Positions 43,337 to 51,665 of a stretch of 64,000 nt of DNA are shown here, piece by piece. The position numbers and the translations under genes were made by a program. The stretch spans positions 1-64,000 of the forward strand of contig NZ_FOOH01000011.1 of NCBI RefSeq assembly GCF_900113135.1. Direction: 5' to 3'. This DNA comes from Salegentibacter agarivorans. GTDB lineage: Bacteria > Bacteroidota > Bacteroidia > Flavobacteriales > Flavobacteriaceae. The first letter of the stretch is position 1; every line of letters starts with the position of its first letter. A model generated the notes under the pieces. That model saw only the letters and a list, made by a program, of their open reading frames with translations. It was not told the origin of the DNA and ran no database searches.

Positions 43337-44489
43337 TATTCGAAGGTTTTCCTTTACGTTTTCTCCGTTTCTTTGACTTGTGTTTTTTCTGTTGACCTTT
43401 AGGTTTATCAAAACGGGTTAAGCTATCCTGCCCCACCACATTATTGAAATCTCGTTTTTCTTCTAACTGAAGCTGAACTTCAAACTCTTCAAGGCTGCCA
43501 ACGTCTTCTTTCTTTCTATTAGCTGCAATTATTTTATTAGCCTGCTCTGCGGTTAATTGATGCCAGTTCATCCATTCGCCTTCATAGGCATACCACAACA
43601 CTCCTTTAAAAATGTCTATTTTTTGACAAACAGCCGTCCCTTTTTTGGTAAAAAGCTTGGTATCGGTTCGTGGAAAGGTTTTTAAAGCTTCCAGGTAAGA
43701 ATCAAGCTCATAGTTAAGACAGCATTTTAGCTTTCCGCATTGTCCCGCTAATTTTTGGGGATTTAAAGATAATTGCTGATATCTCGCTGCTGAAGTACTT
43801 ACCGATCTAAAATCTGTAAGCCAGGTAGAACAACAAAGTTCACGCCCACAAGAGCCAATTCCGCCAAGGCGTGCAGCTTCCTGGCGCAACCCAATTTGCC
43901 GCATTTCTATACGGGTATTGAATTCTCTCGCAAACTCTTTAATTAACTGACGGAAATCTACGCGATCATCTGCTGTATAATAAAAAGTTGCTTTTGAAGC
44001 ATCTCCCTGAAACTCAATATCGCTAATCTTCATACTAAGATTAAGGCGAATTGCGATTTCTCGGGCTCTTTTCTTTATCGCTTCTTCTCTACCCCGCACT
44101 TCCTCCCAAACGTCAATATCTTTTTGGGTGGCTTTTCGGTAAATCTTTAAAACTTCTTCGCTATCGGTTTTTACTTTTTTCTTTTTCATTTGTACCCTAA
44201 CCAATTCTCCGGTAAGGCTTACCATACCCACATCGTGGCCGGGAGAAGCTTCTACAGCTACTACATCGCCCATACTTAGGCTTAGGTTTTCGGTATTTTT
44301 AAAAAAATGTTTCCTTCCGTTTTTAAAACGAACTTCTACATAATTAAAAGGTTCTACACCATTAGGCATAGACATATTTGAAAGCCAATCGAATACAGAG
44401 AGTTTATTACAGGAATCTGTACCACAGGTTCCGTTGTTTTTACATCCTTTTGGCTGACCGTCTTTGGTTGAGCAACTGCTACAAGCCAT
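43329..44489 (-). CDS. ricT: PSP1 domain protein RicT
   Basis: A regulator of RNA processing of the YaaT/RicT family, complete with the Cys-rich motif (ARLGGIGSCGRELCCSTWL and GQCGKLKCCLNYE) that can bind an Fe-S cluster. An unusual N-terminal Cys stretch (CSSCSTKDGQPKGC) and a basic C-terminal tail (KKHKSKKRRKRKGK) are extra. It is 386 residues long and leads the operon ricT-gldH-pbp. Confidence 0.92.
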   Translation of the reverse strand: MACSSCSTKDGQPKGCKNNGTCGTDSCNKLSVFDWLSNMSMPNGVEPFNYVEVRFKNGRKHFFKNTENLSLSMGDVVAVEASPGHDVGMVSLTGELVRVQMKKKKVKTDSEEVLKIYRKATQKDIDVWEEVRGREEAIKKRAREIAIRLNLSMKISDIEFQGDASKATFYYTADDRVDFRQLIKEFAREFNTRIEMRQIGLRQEAARLGGIGSCGRELCCSTWLTDFRSVSTSAARYQQLSLNPQKLAGQCGKLKCCLNYELDSYLEALKTFPRTDTKLFTKKGTAVCQKIDIFKGVLWYAYEGEWMNWHQLTAEQANKIIAANRKKEDVGSLEEFEVQLQLEEKRDFNNVVGQDSLTRFDKPKGQQKKHKSKKRRKRKGKPSNNA

Positions 44490-44638
44490 AAATATTTATA
44501 TGTTGTAAGTCTTGCAAATTGCTTTGCAGACTTTTTGGGTTTATATTGAGTTTCTAATCAAGAGCCTTGGGGCAATCCCACAAGTTATGAAACGAAAATT
44601 TATTAATTCACTAGAGACAAATCTCAGTACAATTAATT

Positions 44639-44651
44639 CTCGATTATCGAG
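44639..44651 (+). promoter_or_regulatory. Palindrome CTCGATTATCGAG, second exact copy
   Basis: Identical to 1739-1751. The similarity continues upstream over about 30 bases (GAGACAAA, CTC, TTAA) and downstream (GTAAAT), so the two sites share roughly 45 bases of homology. It lies in a 207-base gap between ricT and trhO; no other feature is seen in that gap. Confidence 0.5.
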
Positions 44652-44696
44652 TAAATATACCAATATTAATTGGCACTCTCTTTTTAGAACGCTTTG

Positions 44697-45728
44697 TTAA
44701 CTTTTATATTTTAAAACCTCTGAACGTCCTTTTTTAAATATTTTATTACTGTTGCCTTTTCCTTTTCGCAAAGCTTTTTGTTCCTCATAAGGTAAAGCGG
44801 CAATTTCCATACAATCTTTAGAACAGCAATTATTCATTTTCTCTGCACATTCTTCACACTGAATAAAAAGTAAATGACAGGCTTCATTTGCACAGTTCAC
44901 GTGCTTATCGCAAGGTTTTCCACACTGGTGGCAGTGCGCAATTACTTCTTCTGAAATCTGCTCGGCGCGGCGATGATCAAAAACGAAGTTTTTTCCTATA
45001 AATTTATTTTCCAGTTTTTGGTTTTCAACCTGGCGGGCATATTCAATAATACCACCTTCCAACTGATACACATTTTTAAAACCTTTGTGTTTATAATATG
45101 CGCTAGCCTTTTCACAACGAATTCCGCCGGTGCAGTACATTACCAGGTTTTTATCTTCTTTATGTTCTTTTAGATCATTTTCAATAATGGGCAAAGAATC
45201 TCTAAAAGTATCTACATCTGGAGTAATTGCTCCTTGAAAATGACCAATTTCACTTTCATAATGATTTCGCATATCTACCAAAACAGTGTTGGGATCGCTA
45301 ATAAGTTCGTTGAATTTTAAAGCATCAACATGAACTCCTTTATTGGTTACATCAAAAGTCGCGTCGTTCAATCCGTCTGCAACTATCTTTTTACGCACTT
45401 TTACTTTCAGTTTTAAAAAGGCTTTTGCATCGTGTTCTATGGCGATATTCAGCCTAACACCTTCCAAAAAGTAGATATTATCTATAAACTCTTTAAATTC
45501 TTCAAAACGTGTTGCAGGAACTGAGAGTTGGGCGTTAATCCCTTCGTGGGCTACATAAATACGGCCAAGCACATCCATTTGGTCCCAGGCAATAAAAAGG
45601 TGATTTCTAAATAAATGTGGATTGCCAATTTTGGCGTAGGCATAAAAAGAGAGCGTTAAACGGTCTTCTCCCGCTTCGTCTATAAGTGCTTCCCTCTCTT
45701 TAGCGCTTAATTTATTGTACAGTTGCAT
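44697..45728 (-). CDS. trhO: tRNA uridine(34) hydroxylase TrhO (rhodanese-related)
   Basis: An oxygen-dependent enzyme that hydroxylates U34 of tRNA to start mo5U/cmo5U synthesis. An N-terminal acylphosphatase-like domain is followed by a rhodanese domain at about 115-215 with the catalytic loop CTGGIRCEKAS. The C-terminal Cys-rich tail (HCHQCGKPCDKHVNCANEACH) is a family trait. It has 343 residues. Its own -7 box is at 45765-45772. Confidence 0.92.
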   Translation of the reverse strand: MQLYNKLSAKEREALIDEAGEDRLTLSFYAYAKIGNPHLFRNHLFIAWDQMDVLGRIYVAHEGINAQLSVPATRFEEFKEFIDNIYFLEGVRLNIAIEHDAKAFLKLKVKVRKKIVADGLNDATFDVTNKGVHVDALKFNELISDPNTVLVDMRNHYESEIGHFQGAITPDVDTFRDSLPIIENDLKEHKEDKNLVMYCTGGIRCEKASAYYKHKGFKNVYQLEGGIIEYARQVENQKLENKFIGKNFVFDHRRAEQISEEVIAHCHQCGKPCDKHVNCANEACHLLFIQCEECAEKMNNCCSKDCMEIAALPYEEQKALRKGKGNSNKIFKKGRSEVLKYKS

Positions 45729-45764
45729 GCTATACTAATTAGTTAAGGTTAAAGATATTTTTTG

Positions 45765-45772
45765 CAAAGATA
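45765..45772 (-). promoter_or_regulatory. -7 element of trhO
   Basis: Minus strand TATCTTTG fits TAnnTTTG. It lies between the terminator at 45791-45827 and the trhO start, so trhO does not depend on the upstream transcript. Confidence 0.6.
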
Positions 45773-45790
45773 CTTAAAATTGAAGGAAGA

Positions 45791-45827
45791 AAAAATGCCC
45801 TGGAAAGTCATTTCCCAGGGCATTTTT
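45791..45827 (-). terminator. Strong terminator of an unassigned short transcript
   Basis: A perfect 13-bp stem (AAAAATGCCCTGG and CCAGGGCATTTTT) encloses an 11-base loop and is followed by T residues on either strand. Neither flanking gene is transcribed into it (trhO points away downstream, recA points away on the other strand), so it must end some other transcript. Confidence 0.85.
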
Positions 45828-45830
45828 TGT

Positions 45831-45957
45831 GTGGCTAATTCGGTTTGTAATCTTTTTTACTTTGTTTCATAAATTAGATTTTTAGATTCTAGCCACCATC
45901 AACCCGGCAACTTACGTTCAACAAAATAATTGCTGAAGTACTACAACCACCAGGCAT
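45831..45957 (-). ncRNA. Candidate small RNA or peptide-coding transcript
   Basis: On the minus strand this 127-base stretch directly precedes the strong terminator. It contains an ORF of 22 codons (45957-45889) beginning MPGGCSTSAIILL and ending CRVDGG, then one of 11 codons (45870-45835; MKQSKKDYKPN). A 7-bp perfect pairing GTGGCTA/TAGCCAC (45890-45896 with 45831-45837) overlaps both stop codons, and CAGCAA/TTGTTG forms another hairpin. The palindrome at 46010 lies upstream. I cannot match it to a known RNA family. It may be a regulatory RNA or a peptide gene. Confidence 0.45.
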
Positions 45958-46009
45958 AATCAGACTTTTTTTCAAAAATCTCATAGGCAGGGTTAATTTT
46001 AAATTTTCA

Positions 46010-46022
46010 CTCGAAAATCGAG
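46010..46022. promoter_or_regulatory. Palindrome variant CTCGAAAATCGAG
   Basis: It has the same outer arms (CTCGA/TCGAG) and flank (TTTAAATCTCGAT on the minus strand) as the copies at 1739, 7121 and 44639. It lies 53 bases upstream of the 22-codon ORF in the trhO-recA gap. Confidence 0.45.
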
Positions 46023-46103
46023 ATTTAAAACATTTTCTACAAATTCAAATATGCTTTAAACCTCAGGTTAGACAGTAAATATACAAAAGCTGCCCATATA
46101 AAA

Positions 46104-46134
46104 TTGTGATGAAGGAAAACTTATAGTAATTTAG
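46104..46134 (+). promoter_or_regulatory. Promoter of recA
   Basis: TTG at 46104-46106 and TAATTTAG at 46127-46134 are 20 bases apart, the spacing expected of Bacteroidota -33 and -7 boxes (the -7 lacks its last G match). No clear LexA-type box is seen. Confidence 0.45.
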
Positions 46135-46161
46135 CAACTCTCTAAATAGATTATTCAAATT

Positions 46162-47178
46162 ATGAGCAACGATAAAGAAAAAGAAGCAAAATTAAAGGCC
46201 TTAAAGCTTACCCTGGACAAAATGGATAAAACCTATGGAAAGGGTACCGTTATGAAGATGAGTGACCAGGCCATATCTGATGTAGATGCGATCTCTACGG
46301 GTTCTTTAGGCTTAGACCTGGCTATGGGTGTAGGCGGATATCCAAGAGGAAGGGTTATTGAAATTTATGGACCGGAATCTTCGGGTAAAACCACTTTAAC
46401 TTTACACGCCATTGCCGAGGCACAACAAAAAGGAGGTATTGCGGCTTTTATTGATGCAGAACATGCTTTTGACCGTTTTTATGCTGAAAAACTTGGCGTA
46501 GATATAGAAAACCTAATTATTTCTCAACCCGATAACGGGGAGCAGGCTCTAGAGATTACCGATAATTTAATTCGGTCTGGAGCTATAGATATTATTGTGA
46601 TAGATTCGGTTGCAGCACTTACTCCTAAAAGTGAAATTGAAGGGGAAATGGGAGATTCTAAAATGGGATTGCACGCCCGTTTAATGTCCCAGGCCCTTAG
46701 AAAACTTACCTCTTCTATTAGTAAAACCAATTGTACCGTAATCTTTATTAACCAGCTTAGGGAAAAGATTGGGGTAATGTTTGGAAATCCTGAAACCACT
46801 ACCGGTGGTAATGCCCTTAAATTTTATGCTTCGGTTCGATTAGATATTAGACGTTCTACGCAAATAAAAGACAGCAATAGCAATGTAATGGGTAATAAAA
46901 CCCGGGTAAAAGTTGTAAAAAACAAAGTGGCTCCACCTTTTAAAATGGCTGAATTCGACATTATGTATGGCGAAGGAATCTCTAAAATTGGTGAAATTAT
47001 AGATATTGGGGTAGATTATGAGATCGTGAAGAAAAGCGGTTCATGGTTTAGCTACGAAGACACAAAATTAGGTCAGGGTCGTGATGCGGTAAAAATCTTA
47101 TTGAAAGACAATCCAGATTTAATGGAAGAGCTTGAAGAAAAAATTAAAAATGCTATAAAAGTAGCCAAAGAAGCTTAG
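46162..47178 (+). CDS. recA: Recombinase RecA
   Basis: The strand-exchange ATPase of homologous recombination. Walker A is GPESSGKT (residues 70-77), Walker B is [11 protein letters not shown], and the family phrase [27 protein letters not shown] is present. At 338 residues it has the compact C-terminus usual in Bacteroidota. It stands alone with a promoter and terminator of its own. Confidence 0.98.
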   Translation: MSNDKEKEAKLKALKLTLDKMDKTYGKGTVMKMSDQAISDVDAISTGSLGLDLAMGVGGYPRGRVIEIYGPESSGKTTLTLHAIAEAQQKGGIAAFIDAEHAFDRFYAEKLGVDIENLIISQPDNGEQALEITDNLIRSGAIDIIVIDSVAALTPKSEIEGEMGDSKMGLHARLMSQALRKLTSSISKTNCTVIFINQLREKIGVMFGNPETTTGGNALKFYASVRLDIRRSTQIKDSNSNVMGNKTRVKVVKNKVAPPFKMAEFDIMYGEGISKIGEIIDIGVDYEIVKKSGSWFSYEDTKLGQGRDAVKILLKDNPDLMEELEEKIKNAIKVAKEA

Positions 47179-47240
47179 TATCAGCTATTAAGCTCACTTA
47201 GCTTTTTGTATTTTTAAAAGCAAATAATAATTGAATCTTA

Positions 47241-47268
47241 AAAATCCCTTAAAAAGAGGGATTTTTTT
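47241..47268 (+). terminator. Intrinsic terminator of recA
   Basis: Stem AAAATCCCT/AGGGATTTT (47241-47249 with 47257-47265) followed by further T residues, 63 bases after the recA stop. Confidence 0.8.
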
Positions 47269-47338
47269 GGTTCTGGACGCAACCTTTTCATTAGTTCTGC
47301 ATCTAAGAAATAAATAACCCTAAAATAAATAATTTAAA

Positions 47339-47818
47339 ATGAAAAGAATTGCCTTATTAATGATTTTAGCCCTAAGTCTTTACAGCTGTAGTAGTGATGA
47401 TGACGGTCCTAATGTAAATTATGCCTTTGCAGAAATTACCGAAGCAGATTTACCTGATTTTTTTGAAACTGGTGAAGTTTATGAGTTAGACATAACCTAC
47501 GAATTGCCAAATGCATGTCACACTTTTGCTACATTTGATTTTAATGAATATGCAGATGAAGAAAATGACTCTACTTATGTTATAGAAATTGCTGCAATAA
47601 CTTCTTATGATGCTAACTTAACAGAATGTGATGAAGAAGGAGAGTTAAGCCAGACAAAATCAATTCGGGAAATATCAATAAGCAGCGAAAACTACAATAA
47701 TTACCAGTTTAAGTTCCTTACCGGAGTTGATGAAAATGAAGATGGGGAATTTTTAATTATTGATGTACCGGTAGGAGAGCCTGAGCCGGAAACTCCAGAA
47801 GAGAATACTAACGAATAA
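47339..47818 (+). CDS. Lipoprotein of unknown function
   Basis: The signal peptide ends in a lipobox SLYSC followed by SSDDDG, the acidic export signal for surface lipoproteins in Bacteroidota. The mature 140 residues are acidic and contain two Cys (NACHTF and LTECDE) likely to pair. No domain is recognised. It stands 13 bases before an ECF sigma gene, so it may be part of the same signalling unit. Confidence 0.75.
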   Translation: MKRIALLMILALSLYSCSSDDDGPNVNYAFAEITEADLPDFFETGEVYELDITYELPNACHTFATFDFNEYADEENDSTYVIEIAAITSYDANLTECDEEGELSQTKSIREISISSENYNNYQFKFLTGVDENEDGEFLIIDVPVGEPEPETPEENTNE

Positions 47819-47830
47819 CAATCTAAGTGA

Positions 47831-48373
47831 GTGAGTTTAGAAAAACTCATACTTCAGTGTAAAAAACAGGATATTAGGGCACAGGAAAAGCTTTACCGTA
47901 TGTACTCCGGTAAACTTTTTGGCCTGTGCCTTAAATATTCTAATAACTACCAGCAGGCCCAAGACAACCTGCAGGATGGTTTCATTACTATATTCAATAA
48001 AATAGATCAATATGAAGATAAAGGATCTTTTGAAGGCTGGATGAAACGAATTGTGATAAATACCACCCTACAAAAGCACCGAAAAGAAAAATATTTTGAA
48101 ATCATTAATGAAAACCTCCTGGAAGATCCGGTTGTGGAAATTGATGACGATGAAATTACTACTGATTTTCTATTAGAAAGCATTCAGGAATTACCTGAAC
48201 GTTACCGACAAATTTTTAACCTCTATGCGTTAGACGGTTTTTCTCACAAAGAAATTGCCGAAATGCTAAACATAAGTGTTGGAAGTTCAAAATCTAATTT
48301 GGCCCGCGCCAGGAATATTTTGAAAGAAAAAATAGAAAACCACCTCAACGATAATAAGGTGCAATCACTATGA
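47831..48373 (+). CDS. ECF-type RNA polymerase sigma factor
   Basis: A sigma-70 family member of the extracytoplasmic class. Region 2 (CLKYSNNYQQAQDNLQDGFI and FEGWMKRIVINTTLQKHRK) and region 4 (QELPERYRQIFNLYALDGFSHKEIAEMLNIS) are both present. It starts with GTG and is 180 residues long. It overlaps the next gene by four bases, and that gene encodes a membrane protein with an anti-sigma-like N-terminus. Confidence 0.92.
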   Translation: MSLEKLILQCKKQDIRAQEKLYRMYSGKLFGLCLKYSNNYQQAQDNLQDGFITIFNKIDQYEDKGSFEGWMKRIVINTTLQKHRKEKYFEIINENLLEDPVVEIDDDEITTDFLLESIQELPERYRQIFNLYALDGFSHKEIAEMLNISVGSSKSNLARARNILKEKIENHLNDNKVQSL

Positions 48374-49830
48374 AAGAAAGAAAGAACATAGACCGGCTCT
48401 ACCAGGAAAAGTTCAGGGATTTTGCCCCCGAACCACGACCTGAGTTATGGGATAATATTGCCGGCAAACTGCAGGAGAAAGATAAGAAAAAGCCTTTTAT
48501 AATTCCGTTATGGTTTAAAGTTGGCGGTGTGGCCGCGGTTTTAGCATTAATGCTTGGCGGCTATTTTTTTAGTCAGAATAATTTTACCAATACCGAAGTA
48601 GTTTTTGAAGTAGAAGAAACTGCAAAACCCCAAATAAATTTACCCGAAATCAATAAAAATGAACAGTTTGTAAATGCTTCAGAAATTCTTAAAAATGTTA
48701 ATGAAGCTACTTTTTCCACTTCTGAAGGTGCCAACACCTCATCAGCTAATAACAATTCGGCTTTAGCTTCAGAAAATACTAATTCAGAAGCAACAAAAAC
48801 CTCTAATGATTCAGCTGAAGAAGAAAATTCAGGAAATACCGCAGAGAAATTAAATGAGCAAAATTCAGCAATAGCGGGAGAAGATCATCAAGGTTCCGAA
48901 GAAGAAAATTATAAAAATCAGGATTTCATCAATCCAAATTCAAAAAACGAACAGCCTGAAGCAATTGCCGAAAACAGTGATGAAAATACTGAAAAAGAAG
49001 AAGTAATTTCCCTTAAAGATAGCCTGGAAGTTGCAGAGCAATTAGCCCAAATTGAAGAAGAAAAAAACCTTGATAAAGAAGAAGAATTAATTGCAGAGGC
49101 TTCTAAAAAGAAACTACGCTTAAGCACTTTTGCGGCTCCTGTTTTTTACGATAATATCGGCAGTGGGAATGCAATAGATCCGCAATTTGCCGGCAATAAC
49201 ACCAGCTCGCAGGTAAGTATGGCTTACGGGATGAATTTAGCTTATGCTATTTCAGAAAAAATTAAAATAAGAAGCGGAATTTCTAAAGTTGCGATGAGTT
49301 ATAATGTAGAAGATATCGTGTTTTCTGCCTCCATAAATCCAAATACCATTAGTTCTATAAATTATGAGTCTGGGGGAAATAATGTGCAGTTAGAGAATGC
49401 GGCACCAAGCGGTTTACCAGGCCATAGTGATAGGGACAATTCTAACTTTACATCTGTCAATAATATGGCATTACCCGGTGAGATAAATCAGCAATTTGGT
49501 TTTATTGAAGTTCCGTTAGAAATTGAATACAGCTTACTGGACAGTAAATTTGGGCTTAACTTAATAGCGGGAGGAAGCAGCTTGTTTTTAGACGAAAACA
49601 GCATACAGGTAAATACCAATAATCAAAATACCAGGATTGGTGAAGCCAACAATATTAATAAAGTAAGTTTTACCACTAATGTTGGTGTAGGATTAGATTA
49701 CAAATTAACCGATAGTTTTAAGTTGAATGTAGAACCTATTTTTAAATATCAACTTAATACTTTTGATGATGCTCCCGGCGTACGCCCATTTTACTTTGGC
49801 GTATATTCTGGAATAAGTTTTAGTTTTTAA
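48370..49830 (+). CDS. Anti-sigma-like membrane protein fused to an outer-membrane beta-barrel-type domain
   Basis: Residues 1-45 are soluble and basic (LYQEKFRDFAPEPRPELWDNI), like the short anti-sigma segments in Bacteroidota. A membrane helix follows at about 48-66. Residues 70-245 form a long, acidic, Ser/Asn/Glu-rich linker. The rest (245-486) is a beta-barrel-like domain of the PorT type with alternating residues and aromatic ends, finishing SGISFSF. One chain might therefore span from inner to outer membrane. The four-base overlap with the sigma gene supports a signalling pair. Confidence 0.75.
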   Translation: MKERKNIDRLYQEKFRDFAPEPRPELWDNIAGKLQEKDKKKPFIIPLWFKVGGVAAVLALMLGGYFFSQNNFTNTEVVFEVEETAKPQINLPEINKNEQFVNASEILKNVNEATFSTSEGANTSSANNNSALASENTNSEATKTSNDSAEEENSGNTAEKLNEQNSAIAGEDHQGSEEENYKNQDFINPNSKNEQPEAIAENSDENTEKEEVISLKDSLEVAEQLAQIEEEKNLDKEEELIAEASKKKLRLSTFAAPVFYDNIGSGNAIDPQFAGNNTSSQVSMAYGMNLAYAISEKIKIRSGISKVAMSYNVEDIVFSASINPNTISSINYESGGNNVQLENAAPSGLPGHSDRDNSNFTSVNNMALPGEINQQFGFIEVPLEIEYSLLDSKFGLNLIAGGSSLFLDENSIQVNTNNQNTRIGEANNINKVSFTTNVGVGLDYKLTDSFKLNVEPIFKYQLNTFDDAPGVRPFYFGVYSGISFSF

Positions 49831-49848
49831 CACCTATGTAGTGAGTGG

Positions 49849-49882
49849 AATCCTTCAGAAGTTTTATTCTGAAGGATTTTCA
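49849..49882 (+). terminator. Hairpin between convergent genes
   Basis: A 12-bp stem AATCCTTCAGAA/TTCTGAAGGATT (49849-49860 with 49867-49878) with loop GTTTTA and a short T tail follows the beta-barrel gene. Its right arm covers the last codons of the convergent plsC paralogue. Confidence 0.65.
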
Positions 49883-50616
49883 TTCTTTAAATCTTTAGAA
49901 AGCTCTTCAAATATTACCTGCCGGGTTTTATTTCTTAATTCCCTTCTATCTCCAGGCTCCATTCCTTCGGTATTAATAAATTGGTGGATTTTCACTCTAA
50001 GCTTCCCCGGCGATCCCGATATAAATTTATACGAAAAACGCTTTTTATTATCGTAAAAAGTAATGGGCACAATAGGAATATGATGCGCAATTGCCAGCCT
50101 AAATGCTCCATCTTTAAAAGTATCTAAAACCAGCGATCTATCTGCTGGCACGCCTCCTTCAGGGAAAATGCAAATGCTTTCACCCATATCTAATCTTCTG
50201 CGAGCCTCAGTAACTACGTCCTGTTTGCTTTTAGCGCAATTTCTATCTACGGTAATATTTGTTTTTCGGTAGAAAAAGCCAAAAACAGGAATCTTTGCCA
50301 GCTCTCGTTTTCCCACAAAAATGAATGGTTGCTTAATAATAACCAGCATCATCATAATATCTATCATAGAAGTGTGGTTGGCAACCAACATATAATTCTT
50401 CCTGGGGTCAAGCTGTTGCATTCTGGTAATTTCAGGATAAAAACCCATTCCGTATAAGATACATTTTGCCCAAATACGAGCGCAAACATAATATTTAGGA
50501 TAAAGCCTTTCAGAAGAAGAGAAAATTACAAGCACGGGAAACATTACTAAAATTGGTAATACAAGAAGAATATAAAACCAAATTCTCCATAAAATAGTAA
50601 GTATTGTGCGTAGCAT
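49864..50616 (-). CDS. 1-acyl-sn-glycerol-3-phosphate acyltransferase paralogue
   Basis: A second PlsC-type acyltransferase, with the NHxxxxD motif NHTSMID and the glycerol-phosphate motif FPEGGVPADRS. A hydrophobic helix is at the N-terminus. The longest frame begins with TTG at 50631, but that TTG lies in the -7 box (CAAAAGTA on the plus strand, 50629-50636), so the ATG at 50616 or 50622 is more likely, with a very short leader. It may prefer different acyl chains from the enzyme at 11116. Confidence 0.88.
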   Translation of the reverse strand: MLRTILTILWRIWFYILLVLPILVMFPVLVIFSSSERLYPKYYVCARIWAKCILYGMGFYPEITRMQQLDPRKNYMLVANHTSMIDIMMMLVIIKQPFIFVGKRELAKIPVFGFFYRKTNITVDRNCAKSKQDVVTEARRRLDMGESICIFPEGGVPADRSLVLDTFKDGAFRLAIAHHIPIVPITFYDNKKRFSYKFISGSPGKLRVKIHQFINTEGMEPGDRRELRNKTRQVIFEELSKDLKNENPSE

Positions 50617-50669
50617 GTTCATAGAAACCAAAAGTACTAAATTGAACCGAGGGAATTCGGCAAAAAAAG

Positions 50670-50677
50670 TACCTTTG
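50670..50677 (+). promoter_or_regulatory. -7 element of trpS
   Basis: TACCTTTG fits TAnnTTTG and lies 20 bases before the trpS start. Confidence 0.55.
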
Positions 50678-50696
50678 CAGAAAACAGAAAAAGCAG

Positions 50697-51665
50697 ATGT
50701 CCAGAATTCTTACAGGAGTACAAAGTACAGGAACTCCACACTTGGGAAATTTATTGGGAGCAATTTTACCGGCTATAGAAATGGCCAATAAACCCGATAA
50801 CGATTCTTTTATTTTTATTGCAGATATGCATTCGTTAACCCAAATAAAAGATGCCGAAACCTTAAGAAACAACACTTACTCTGTGGCCGCAACCTGGCTG
50901 GCTTGCGGTATAGATATTGAAAAAACGGTTTTTTACCGCCAAAGTGATATTCCGCAAACGGCAGAGCTTTCCTGGTATTTAAGCTGTTTTTTTCCTTTTC
51001 AACGCCTAACCTTAGCGCATTCTTTTAAAGATAAATCTGATAGATTAGAAGATGTAAACGCGGGGCTTTTCACGTACCCAATGCTAATGGCCGCAGATAT
51101 TTTACTTTACGATGCCGAAATTGTGCCGGTAGGAAAAGACCAGCTTCAGCATTTGGAAATTACGCGAGATGTGGCTTCCCGTTTTCATTCAAAAATGGGC
51201 GAAACTTTTGTAATTCCTGAAGCGAAAGTCCAGGAAAATACGATGTATGTTCCGGGCACGGATGGTGCTAAAATGAGTAAATCTAAAGGTAATACCATAA
51301 ATTTATTTGTAACCGATAAAAAGCTTCGGAAACAAATAATGGCCATCGCTACCGATAGTACTCCTTTAGAAGAACCTAAAAATCCTGATACCTGCAATGT
51401 TTTTGCATTATACAAATTAGTAGCTTCTGAAGAACAAATCGCTGAAATGCGAAAGAACTACGAGGCCGGCGGATTTGGTTACGGACACGCCAAACAGGCT
51501 TTATACGAAGTACTTTTAGAACAGTTTGAAGAACCCAGAAAAAAATATGATTATTATATGAATAATCTGGCTGAATTAGATAAAGCTTTGGAAGTTGGTG
51601 CTGGAAAAGCGAGAAATGTAGCCAATGAAGTTATAAAAAGAGTACGAACAAAAGTGGGTTACTAA
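50697..51665 (+). CDS. trpS: Tryptophanyl-tRNA synthetase
   Basis: Charges tRNA-Trp. The class I HIGH motif appears as TPHLGN in TGVQSTGTPHLGNLLGAI, and KMSKS is in GAKMSKSKGN. The 322-residue length is that of the bacterial enzyme. It faces the disrupted dprA gene and overlaps its last bases. Confidence 0.97.
   Translation: MSRILTGVQSTGTPHLGNLLGAILPAIEMANKPDNDSFIFIADMHSLTQIKDAETLRNNTYSVAATWLACGIDIEKTVFYRQSDIPQTAELSWYLSCFFPFQRLTLAHSFKDKSDRLEDVNAGLFTYPMLMAADILLYDAEIVPVGKDQLQHLEITRDVASRFHSKMGETFVIPEAKVQENTMYVPGTDGAKMSKSKGNTINLFVTDKKLRKQIMAIATDSTPLEEPKNPDTCNVFALYKLVASEEQIAEMRKNYEAGGFGYGHAKQALYEVLLEQFEEPRKKYDYYMNNLAELDKALEVGAGKARNVANEVIKRVRTKVGY

Noticed and set aside
45791-45957. Leader peptide and attenuator for trhO
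   Set aside because: A separate -7 box for trhO (45765-45772) lies after the terminator, so the upstream transcript does not need to continue into trhO.
49864-50631. TTG start at 50631 of the second plsC
   Set aside because: It overlaps the -7 box CAAAAGTA at 50629-50636, so later ATGs at 50622 or 50616 are preferred.
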